From contig NZ_RKQQ01000005.1 in the NCBI RefSeq assembly GCF_003814815.1, positions 124,001-188,000 of the forward strand: DNA of 64,000 nucleotides, written 5' to 3'. A model generated the notes under the pieces. It was not told the origin of the DNA. It saw only the letters and a list, made by a program, of their open reading frames with translations, and did no database searches. Below, piece after piece: positions 53,739 to 60,553 of this stretch. Source of the DNA: Salisediminibacterium halotolerans (GTDB lineage Bacteria; Bacillota; Bacilli; Bacillales; Salisediminibacteriaceae). Both the position numbers and the translations under genes were made by a program. How positions within the stretch are numbered: position 1 is the stretch's first letter; each line of letters begins with the position of its first letter.

Positions 53739-54539
53739 CTATTTGACCCATTGCAGGCCTTCTTTTTTGATAGCATTGATCTCGCCGCCGATTAGAATGA
53801 CGAGTGCGGAAATGTGAAACCAGACCATTAAAACGATCGCAGCCCCGATTGCTCCGTAAGTAGCAGAGTAATCCGCAAAATTACTTAAGTAGGCGGAAAA
53901 GCCGAGTGTCGTCAGCTGCCATCCCAACGTCGCAAAAATTGTCCCAACATACACATTTTTAAAAGACAGCCGTGTTTCCGGTCCAATTAAATATAAAGCG
54001 AGAAAAACGCCGAATGTTAATAATGTAATTAAGATCCAGCGCAATAGACCGGCATCCATCAGCCACATGTCAAAATCGAGCCACTCGGTCAGCAGGCCGC
54101 CGATGACTTGCAACGTTAACGCAGCTACGACGACGGCAAACATCCCGACGGTCAGTCCCATGGAAATCAGCCGCCCTAAAATGAGTCCGCGCCGCTTAGT
54201 GACGACATAAGACAAGTTCAAAGAGCGCAAAATCGCGTTGATCGCAAGCGATGCTGTCCAGAGAGTAAAGAGGATTCCGAGTGACAGCGCCCCGGTGTTG
54301 CGATCCTGCGCTAATGACTCGAGCTGCCCTTCAATCACTTCTGTGACGCCGGCAGGCATATAAATATCTTCAAGGAGCATTTTGAAGTCTTCGACAGTAA
54401 AAGGGACAAACGTCAATAAACTGACCATCACAATCATAAACGGAAAAAGCGAGAGAAGAAGAAAGTAAGCGCACTGTGCACCGAGATAAATCAGCTGGTG
54501 TTCCTTGAATCGATAAAACATTTCGCGAGCGTACTGCAT
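53739..54539 (-). CDS. YihY/BrkB-family membrane protein
   Basis: 266 aa with six transmembrane helices. The family pattern includes LLLSLFPFMIVMVSLLTFVP in the first part and LGWQLTTLGFSAYLSNFADY with YGAIGAAIVLMVWFHISALV near the C-terminus. The molecular function is not settled (early RNase BN naming was wrong). AAAGGAGAAGG precedes the start. Confidence 0.87.
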   Translation of the reverse strand: MQYAREMFYRFKEHQLIYLGAQCAYFLLLSLFPFMIVMVSLLTFVPFTVEDFKMLLEDIYMPAGVTEVIEGQLESLAQDRNTGALSLGILFTLWTASLAINAILRSLNLSYVVTKRRGLILGRLISMGLTVGMFAVVVAALTLQVIGGLLTEWLDFDMWLMDAGLLRWILITLLTFGVFLALYLIGPETRLSFKNVYVGTIFATLGWQLTTLGFSAYLSNFADYSATYGAIGAAIVLMVWFHISALVILIGGEINAIKKEGLQWVK

Positions 54540-54569
54540 CCGCGTCCTTCTCCTTTCGCCGTGAGGTCG

Positions 54570-55763
54570 TTATGCGTTCGTTTTCTCTAATAGCGGTGTC
54601 ACTGCTGTTTTGATTCGTTCGAGTCCTTCTTGCACAGTTGAACGAGGGCAAGCCACATTCATGCGGACGAAACCTTCGCCGCCGCTCCCGAAACTGTGGC
54701 CAGGGTTAAAGCCGACTTGTCCTTCTTCTATGAAGAGCCGGTTTAGTTCTTTATCATCTAAATTAAGCGCGCGGCAGTCGATCCAGACCAGGTAAGTCGC
54801 TTCAACCTTTTTGACCTTAAGCGGTGTGAGTTCCCGGCGGAAAAATTCATATACGAGTTCAACATTGCCCGCGATGTATTCACGCAGTTCGTCAAGCCAT
54901 TCTTCGCCATGCTTATAAGCTGCTTCCATCGCGAGTACGCCGAATGTATTCAGCATATTAACGTTATTTTTTTTATCGAAAGCCTGAAGTGCTTCCAGCC
55001 ATTCACGATTAGATGTGATAATGAATGATGCCTGCAACCCGGCGAGATTGAACGTTTTACTCGGCGCGGACAGGGTGATCGTTTGCTTATCGATATCTTC
55101 TGAAAGTGTTGCGGTCGGAAGATGCTTGTAACCGGGCAAGGTAAGATCCGCATGTATTTCATCAGAGACAATGATGACGTTATGCTTCACGCATAGCTCA
55201 GCCATGCCGCGCAGTTCGTCTTCATTCCACACCCGGCCGACCGGGTTGTGCGGTGAACATAATAAAAACATCGTCACATCGTCTCGGGATACAGCCGCTT
55301 CAAAATCAGCCAAATCAACGGTGTACGTGCCGTTGACTTCTTTGAGCGGTCTGTTTTCAATCTTACGCTCATTTTCTGTTGTCATCGAGAAAAACGGCGG
55401 ATAAACCGGCGACTGGATCAGCACCTTTTCGCCGGGGTTTGTCAGTGTCTGAATACACTTTGAAATCGACGGCACAACGCCGGGACTGTAAAGAATCTCG
55501 CTCGATTTAAACTGCCAGTTATAATGCTTCTCCATCCATGTTTGGATCGCCTCAGTCACCGACGTCCCGGTATATGTATACCCGAAAATACCGTGGTTCA
55601 GCCGTTGTTGCATTGTATCCAAAACAGCTTGCGGCGGCTGAAAATCCATATCGGCCACCCACATCGGCAAGATGGTCTCTTTTGTATTGAATATCTCTTC
55701 CGTGCGGTCCCATTTCATTGAGGCCGTACCGTTACGGTCAATTTTTTGATCGAATGCAGTCAT
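54570..55763 (-). CDS. PLP-dependent C-S lyase/aminotransferase (PatB/MalY type)
   Basis: 397 aa fold-type I enzyme. LPMWVADMDFQPPQAV is the typical MalY/PatB N-terminus; the PLP Lys is in LSAPSKTFNLAGLQ, and DEIHADL holds the cofactor Asp. Members split cystathionine or cysteine conjugates (beta-lyase). ATG 55763, nine bases after AAAGGTG, gives MTAFDQKIDR. The BrkB gene follows after 30 bases on the same strand. Confidence 0.88.
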   Translation of the reverse strand: MTAFDQKIDRNGTASMKWDRTEEIFNTKETILPMWVADMDFQPPQAVLDTMQQRLNHGIFGYTYTGTSVTEAIQTWMEKHYNWQFKSSEILYSPGVVPSISKCIQTLTNPGEKVLIQSPVYPPFFSMTTENERKIENRPLKEVNGTYTVDLADFEAAVSRDDVTMFLLCSPHNPVGRVWNEDELRGMAELCVKHNVIIVSDEIHADLTLPGYKHLPTATLSEDIDKQTITLSAPSKTFNLAGLQASFIITSNREWLEALQAFDKKNNVNMLNTFGVLAMEAAYKHGEEWLDELREYIAGNVELVYEFFRRELTPLKVKKVEATYLVWIDCRALNLDDKELNRLFIEEGQVGFNPGHSFGSGGEGFVRMNVACPRSTVQEGLERIKTAVTPLLEKTNA

Positions 55764-55900
55764 CGTAAAACACACCTTTGTTGAAAGATTCTTCTTAAAG
55801 TATACGTGCTGAAGCGGATTTTCGCCAATGAATAATTTGAATTGAGCAGATTTTCCGCTACAATAGGGGAGATATCAGTTTAGAAATGAGGGAAATCACG

Positions 55901-56245
55901 TTGAAGAATGTTTTGGGTTTTATCTTTGAAATATTGCGCATCCTTGTCGTCATGTTTGTTATTTTAGGTGCGTATGCGATTTTTAATTCATACGTGCTCG
56001 AATGGTTAGGCGGCATCCATATATTAGGCGGATCGTGGCTGGAGCTGGTCTTCTTTCTACTGCAAGCCGGCGGCATTCTTATTTTGATTACCGTTTTTTA
56101 CCGCAATAAATTGAAATTGTCCGGTGCGATGAGAGAATATCAGCCTCCGTTTGCGCCTGAAACGGCGAGGAAAATGGTGATTGCAGGCATAGCGGCGATT
56201 GCCGTATCCTATGTAATTTTATTTGCGCTCGCGATATTTTCATAA
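55901..56245 (+). CDS. Small membrane protein of unknown function
   Basis: 114 aa from TTG 55901 (eight bases after GAGGG); ATG 55886 is an alternative with a more distant ribosome binding site. Three hydrophobic helices (about 8-28, 42-60 and 85-110) separated by a short basic loop. No family is recognised. It lies alone, with repeat copy 4 downstream. Confidence 0.65.
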   Translation: MKNVLGFIFEILRILVVMFVILGAYAIFNSYVLEWLGGIHILGGSWLELVFFLLQAGGILILITVFYRNKLKLSGAMREYQPPFAPETARKMVIAGIAAIAVSYVILFALAIFS

Positions 56246-56321
56246 AAGTTGTTTATGTCAGCTTTGAAACGGCTCTCGTCAGCGTTTTATAAAGCGAGCG
56301 ACGTCCGGCAGTTAACGATGA

Positions 56322-56335
56322 TCACTAGTGAGCAT
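56322..56335. repeat. Left flanking palindrome of repeat copy 4
   Basis: TCACTAGTGAGCAT; the same 14 bases recur at 56486-56499. Confidence 0.7.
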
Positions 56336-56485
56336 TCAGAGTGCAGACAAATGATTATTTTGACGTAAGCCACGCAGCCACTGCCCTCCGCTTGCCCCGA
56401 GCAAGGAGGTCTCGGAGGAGTGGATGCATGGCTTCCTTCAATTTAACATCGATCGATGTCATGACTTTGTCGACAATCTACATGC
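56336..56485 (+). repeat. Dispersed intergenic repeat, copy 4 (short form)
   Basis: 150 bp between two identical 14-bp flanks. Begins CAGAGTGCAGACAAATGATT, then ATTTTGACGTAAGCCACGCA, GCCACTGCCCTCCGCTTG, CCCCGAGCAAGGAGG, CGGAGGAGTGGATGCATGGC. The central hairpin module is absent. Its two ends read inward as CAGAGTGCAGACAAATG and TAGATTGTCGACAAAG, imperfect terminal inverted repeats. Confidence 0.78.
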
Positions 56486-56499
56486 TCACTAGTGAGCAT
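56482..56499. repeat. Right flanking palindrome of repeat copy 4
   Basis: ATGCTCACTAGTGAGCAT, a perfect 18-bp palindrome including the left flank sequence. Confidence 0.7.
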
Positions 56500-56554
56500 G
56501 TAATTTGAACAGCAGCCTGATTTTCCACTATATTAGCGGTAGAAAAGTTAATTT

Positions 56555-56642
56555 CGTTCTTGAGATGCTGAGAGAACACCGATCGTCTGCAGCTTAGTTT
56601 CTAAATATTTCAAAAAAGGTACTGTGTTTGCGGAACCTTTTT
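56555..56642 (+). promoter_or_regulatory. Structured leader with attenuator-like hairpin before the FAD oxidoreductase
   Basis: GTTCTTGAG and (TGA)GAGAAC form a first hairpin near 56560-56577. AAAAAAGGT and ACCTTTTTT form a second (56611-56640) that ends in T residues immediately before the ribosome binding site. No known riboswitch or T-box class is recognised. Confidence 0.4.
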
Positions 56643-56658
56643 AAAGGAGATGAGCAGA

Positions 56659-57777
56659 TTGTATGATTATGTAATTGTTGGCGGCGGTGTCGTAGGCAGT
56701 TTTATTGCGCACGCCCTCTCTCACTATGAAGGAAAGACGCTGCTGTTGGAAAAGGAACGAACGCTCGCTCAAGTGCAGACAACGCACAACAGTGCACTTG
56801 TTCATCCGGAGTTGATGATGCCTCCTGAAAAAGGAGAATTGAAAGCCCGGCTTGGAAAAGAAGGGAATGCGATGTATCAGGAGTTGGCGGCTCAGCTTGA
56901 TGTGCCCGTTAACCGTAACGGAGCGTTACTGGTTGCTCGTTCGGCTGAAGAAATGGTTCAGCTTAAAAAAATGGTGAATGATGCGCGTAAGCAGGGCACC
57001 GCTGAGATCGACGTGCTCTCGAGTGACGAGGTGCGAGAAATCGAGCCGAATTTGAAAGCAAGTATAGCAGGTGCCGTCAAGCTTTCTGCGGCTATGAGTG
57101 CTGATACATCAATGCTGACAGGTAAAATAGCGGAGAGAGCAACGAAAAACGGGGCGCAAATAAATACGGGTGAAGAAGTGACAGCGATCAATTTTGAAAA
57201 CGGTGTATTTTCGATTTCGACGAGCTCCGGCAGCGAGTATCAGAGCCGTTTTCTGATCAACGCCGCCGGAACTGCCAACGAACGGATTGCTGAGATGGTA
57301 GAAAATGAAGTTCCGTATAAAATCGAGCCGCAGCGCGGCGAATACATCGTCCTTGATTCGTCAGCGAAGGATTTCATTCAGCACATTATTTATCCGCTGC
57401 CGACGAAAAAAAGCAAAGGAGTGCTGATGATTCCTCAACCCGACGGCACAATCAGACTCGGTCCGACAAGCGTCGAACAGTCTTCGATTGATTCTGCGTC
57501 TGTGACAGAAGAGGGAGAAAAAGAAATTCGTGCCGAGATTGACAGGCTGGTCGACAATCCGCCATACGATCGGATCAGTCACGGATATGCTGGAATTCGC
57601 TCGTCAATCAATCAGGAAGATTTCTATATTAAGCCATCCCATGAAGCTGAGGCGTTTATTCACGTGGCAGGAATCGACTCGCCGGGTGTCACCGCAGCTC
57701 CGGCGATTGCAAAGTACGTCGTTGAGGAAGTGATCGCCGAACTTGAACCGCTCAGACGAAAAAAAATAACTTGTTAG
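56659..57777 (+). CDS. FAD-dependent oxidoreductase (DAO family, glycerol-3-phosphate/2-hydroxyglutarate oxidase-like)
   Basis: 372 aa. The FAD site YVIVGGGVVGSFIAHALS is at the N-terminus, and ATSTDTSML-like/NTGEEVTAI segments plus the C-terminal HVAGIDSPGVTAAPAIAKYV match the GlpA/LhgO type within the DAO family. The likely role is oxidation of a small hydroxy acid or polyol phosphate. TTG 56659 lies nine bases after AAAGGAG, while ATG 56650 abuts it. A structured leader precedes it. Confidence 0.83.
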   Translation: MYDYVIVGGGVVGSFIAHALSHYEGKTLLLEKERTLAQVQTTHNSALVHPELMMPPEKGELKARLGKEGNAMYQELAAQLDVPVNRNGALLVARSAEEMVQLKKMVNDARKQGTAEIDVLSSDEVREIEPNLKASIAGAVKLSAAMSADTSMLTGKIAERATKNGAQINTGEEVTAINFENGVFSISTSSGSEYQSRFLINAAGTANERIAEMVENEVPYKIEPQRGEYIVLDSSAKDFIQHIIYPLPTKKSKGVLMIPQPDGTIRLGPTSVEQSSIDSASVTEEGEKEIRAEIDRLVDNPPYDRISHGYAGIRSSINQEDFYIKPSHEAEAFIHVAGIDSPGVTAAPAIAKYVVEEVIAELEPLRRKKITC

Positions 57778-57803
57778 AAACCGAATTTTTATAACGGAAT
57801 CTC

Positions 57804-57817
57804 TGCAAACGGTTACG
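57804..57817. promoter_or_regulatory. Candidate cre site
   Basis: TGCAAACGGTTACG matches TGNAANCGNWWNCA except for the last base. It lies between the FAD oxidoreductase and the lipoprotein gene. Confidence 0.35.
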
Positions 57818-57883
57818 CTGGTTTTCGAAAGATGAAGGCTATCATACAGAGCGGCAAAAAAATTTCCCCAAACTTTTGTTCCC

Positions 57884-57898
57884 TGACAATGGTTGTCA
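57884..57898. promoter_or_regulatory. Palindrome upstream of the DUF4352 lipoprotein gene
   Basis: TGACAA-TGG-TTGTCA, perfect 6-bp arms, 49 bases upstream of the start codon; no regulator assigned. Confidence 0.4.
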
Positions 57899-57946
57899 CA
57901 GCAGGCGATATACTGGAGTCAATCATTGAAAAGGGGGATTTAGATT

Positions 57947-58588
57947 ATGAAACGGACAATTTTTACAGCGGGACTCTTAGCGGTGTTCGGCTTAAGTGCT
58001 TGCGGCGATGCAGACGTCAACACAGTCAATGACAACAACGATGAAGACGCGAATAATGACGTAGAAGCAGCCGATAATGCTGCGAACAACACCGGTGAAG
58101 ATGACGAGAATGATGAAGAGGCAAACGAGGGTAACAACACAGATGAAGCAGATGATCAAGAAGAAGACGACAACAACGGCGAGGAAGTCGAAGAAGATGA
58201 TGTCAGTGTCGGGTCGACGGTTGATTTCAACGGCCTCGAAGTGACATTGAATGAAGTGCGCCGCGATGACGGTGACGGAGATTTTATCGAACCGGAAGAA
58301 GATTTCTTTTTAATTGTGGATGTCAGCATTGAAAACACGACCGAGGAAGAAGCGAATGTCTCAACGCTGATGCAAATGAGTCTTGTTGACCCGGACGGCT
58401 ACGGCCAAGAGATGGACATCATGGCTGATACGTCCGGAAGCCTCGACGGGGAGATTGGCGCCGAGCGGACGCTTAGCGGCGAGATCGCTTTTGATGTGGA
58501 AGAAGCGGAGTTTTTTGAATTTATTTTCGAAGATCCGTTTCAATCCGGTCAAGCAATTTGGCTGATCGAGGAAGATGAATGGCAATAA
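57947..58588 (+). CDS. Lipoprotein with DUF4352 domain
   Basis: 213 aa. A signal peptide ends in LSAC (Cys about 19). Residues 20-85 are almost only Asp, Glu and Asn. The rest is an immunoglobulin-like DUF4352 domain starting VGSTVDFNGLEVTLNEV and containing FFLIVDVSIENTTEEEAN. Such domains are extracellular and of unknown role. AAAGGGGG precedes the ATG; a terminator follows. Confidence 0.85.
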   Translation: MKRTIFTAGLLAVFGLSACGDADVNTVNDNNDEDANNDVEAADNAANNTGEDDENDEEANEGNNTDEADDQEEDDNNGEEVEEDDVSVGSTVDFNGLEVTLNEVRRDDGDGDFIEPEEDFFLIVDVSIENTTEEEANVSTLMQMSLVDPDGYGQEMDIMADTSGSLDGEIGAERTLSGEIAFDVEEAEFFEFIFEDPFQSGQAIWLIEEDEWQ

Positions 58589-58596
58589 CGAGAGAC

Positions 58597-58630
58597 GAAC
58601 CGGGTGAAGAAAACTCTTCCCCGGTTTTTT
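58597..58630 (+). terminator. Terminator after the DUF4352 lipoprotein gene
   Basis: ACCGGG with GAAGA pairs with TCTTC and CCCGGT, followed by a T run. Confidence 0.78.
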
Positions 58631-58705
58631 GGATGATGTTGGCAAATGGGGTGAGAAAGGATACAATAAATGTAAGCGTAATTCAAATTTGAAAGGAGGG
58701 AAGAC

Positions 58706-59692
58706 ATGACGACGGGAAAAACATTTAAAAAAGCAGAGCGAATGTTTTTTGTCTTTGATTATTTATCGAACCATGAAACGGCGACCGCGCCGGAGCTTGC
58801 GGAGTATTGTCAGACATCCGTGCGCAGTATTTACCGCGATGTCCGGGACTTACAAGATCAAGGTGTGGAAATTCAGCCGAACGGCCGCGACGGATATAAA
58901 CTGTTGTTTCAGTCTCATCCGGTGAACGGACGCTTGACACATGACGAGTGGATGGCACTGACACTCTTTCCGATGCTGTCTGAAGGGATAACTTCAGGAG
59001 AACACCCTTTTCATTTGGCGTATAAAAAAGGGTTGGAAAAAGTGATGGGTGTCGTACAAGGAAAAAGCCAGCTTCTTGAAGCGGGCGCCGGTCTCGGCGA
59101 CCGTATCCGCCTGCACGCGAAGCCGCGGGAATCTGAACAAATGAAAATCATGCCGCAACTGTTAAATGCGATTGCCGGGGATCAAGAGATTCAAGTCCGG
59201 TATTATTCGATTCACCGCGACACAACGACGAGCCGCCGCCTGCAGCCGTATTACCTTGTGCCGCGCGAAGGGCATCTGTATTTAATCGCCTATTGTCATA
59301 ATCGGGAGGACGTGCGCGTGTTCCGGGTCAGCCGGTTTCAGCACGTCGAACTGACCGATACGCAATTTCAAATTCCAAGGTCATTTAATATTGATGATTT
59401 TCTGGAAAACCGCTGGGCGATCATCAGCGAAGAAGAATCTACGACCTTTGTGGTGAAGTTTTCCGATAAAGCGGCGCGCTATGTCGCAGAAAGCGAATTT
59501 TATGTCAACACGAGCCGGGAAGCAAGCAGCGACGGCGGTCTGTTTTTAACGGCAACAGTCGACAGCCGCGAAGAGTTTTTACGCTGGATCCGCTCATTCG
59601 GCGTCAGTGCAGAAGTGATCGAACCGCTTACGGTAAGAGAGCAGCTGAGAGAAGAACTCACAGAATTGCTGAACATTTATGCAAATGATTAA
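58706..59692 (+). CDS. HTH-WYL transcriptional regulator (YafY-like)
   Basis: 328 aa. The N-terminal HTH_11 domain includes TAPELAEYCQTSVRSIYRDV (about 22-41); the WYL domain (about 150-230) has QVRYYSIHRDTTTSRRLQPY followed by LYLIAYCHNREDVRVFRVSR; a WCX region follows. WYL regulators bind small ligands or nucleic acids; the target is unknown. AAAGGAGGG precedes the ATG. It is convergent with the azoreductase gene. Confidence 0.87.
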   Translation: MTTGKTFKKAERMFFVFDYLSNHETATAPELAEYCQTSVRSIYRDVRDLQDQGVEIQPNGRDGYKLLFQSHPVNGRLTHDEWMALTLFPMLSEGITSGEHPFHLAYKKGLEKVMGVVQGKSQLLEAGAGLGDRIRLHAKPRESEQMKIMPQLLNAIAGDQEIQVRYYSIHRDTTTSRRLQPYYLVPREGHLYLIAYCHNREDVRVFRVSRFQHVELTDTQFQIPRSFNIDDFLENRWAIISEEESTTFVVKFSDKAARYVAESEFYVNTSREASSDGGLFLTATVDSREEFLRWIRSFGVSAEVIEPLTVREQLREELTELLNIYAND

Positions 59693-59697
59693 AAAAG

Positions 59698-59727
59698 AGC
59701 GGCGCCGATGATCGGCGCCGCTCTTTA
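59698..59727. terminator. Bidirectional terminator
   Basis: GAGCGGCGCCGAT and ATCGGCGCCGCTC with a two- to four-base loop, then TTT. Confidence 0.88.
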
Positions 59728-59742
59728 TTATTTTGCGGATCA

Positions 59743-60378
59743 TTAAAATGTCTGTGCGAGTTCTTTCGCTTCAGCAATCGCCTGGGTTTTGATCTCTTGC
59801 GCTTGATCAGGCTGCATGCTGTGTCCTTCTGCGACGACGTGATCAACGGACGGAACGCCGAAAAAGCCCATCATCGTTGCAATAAATCGGTGCCCCATTT
59901 CCATCTCAGCTGCCGGGCCTTCGCTGTAAATGCCGCCGCGGGCTTGGATATGCACCGCTTTCTTGTCGGTTAACAGGCCTTCCGGGCCGTTTTCTGTGTA
60001 GCGGAAGCATTTGCCCGGGACAGCAACGGCGTCCATATAAGCTTTTAATACCGGCGGGAACGTGAAGTTCCAGAGCGGTGTAACGAAGACGTATTTATCA
60101 TTTGCAATAAACTGTTCATTCAATTCGCCGAGACGGGCGACTTTCGTTTGTTCAGCTTCAGTTAATGAGGAGAAATCTTCCCCGTTGCCGAGTTTGCCCC
60201 AGCCGCTTAACACATCCGCATCTACTTCCGGGATGTACTCCTTGTATAAATCGACATGAGTGACCTGATCGTGAGGATTGTCCGATACGTATTGATCGAG
60301 AAACGCTTTTCCTGTTGCGAGACTGAACGACTGATCCTCCGTCAGAGGATGAGCGGTAATGTAAAGTACGTTTGCCAT
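59743..60378 (-). CDS. azoR: FMN-dependent NADH-azoreductase/quinone reductase
   Basis: 211 aa flavodoxin-fold enzyme. [17 protein letters not shown] is the N-terminal FMN-phosphate region, and [19 protein letters not shown] with [11 protein letters not shown] are the conserved AzoR blocks. It reduces quinones and azo dyes by two-electron transfer. ATG 60378 gives the usual MANVLYIT start; ATG 60387 is nearer to AAAGGAAG. The promoter has a TTACT...AGTAA palindrome in its spacer, typical for MarR/DUF24 thiol or quinone sensors. Confidence 0.9.
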   Translation of the reverse strand: MANVLYITAHPLTEDQSFSLATGKAFLDQYVSDNPHDQVTHVDLYKEYIPEVDADVLSGWGKLGNGEDFSSLTEAEQTKVARLGELNEQFIANDKYVFVTPLWNFTFPPVLKAYMDAVAVPGKCFRYTENGPEGLLTDKKAVHIQARGGIYSEGPAAEMEMGHRFIATMMGFFGVPSVDHVVAEGHSMQPDQAQEIKTQAIAEAKELAQTF

Positions 60379-60438
60379 AAAATGCATCTTCCTTTCGTTT
60401 CTAAAGTAAATAGCGGTTGTCATTAACAACACTTACGT

Positions 60439-60467
60439 ATTATAAATTACTTTATTTTAGTAAGCAA
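60439..60467 (-). promoter_or_regulatory. SigA promoter of the azoreductase gene
   Basis: On the minus strand: TTGCTT, 17 bases, TATAAT. Confidence 0.78.
60447..60463. promoter_or_regulatory. MarR/DUF24-type operator in the azoreductase promoter
   Basis: TTACT, seven bases, AGTAA, wholly inside the region between -35 and -10. Confidence 0.5.
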
Positions 60468-60513
60468 GGAGAATGCTTATCGCAGCAACAATTTTTTATG
60501 TAACGGATCAAAA

Positions 60514-60547
60514 AACAGCCGGGAAAAGTTCCCGGCTGTTTTTTTCG
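60514..60547 (-). terminator. Terminator of the capsule operon
   Basis: AACAGCCGGGAA and TTCCCGGCTGTT around three bases, with T runs on both strands. Confidence 0.88.
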
Positions 60548-60553
60548 TTTTTA

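Noticed and set aside
56560-56600. TPP riboswitch suggested by CTGAGA and ACACCGATC
   Set aside because: The other conserved TPP helices and the order of elements are missing.
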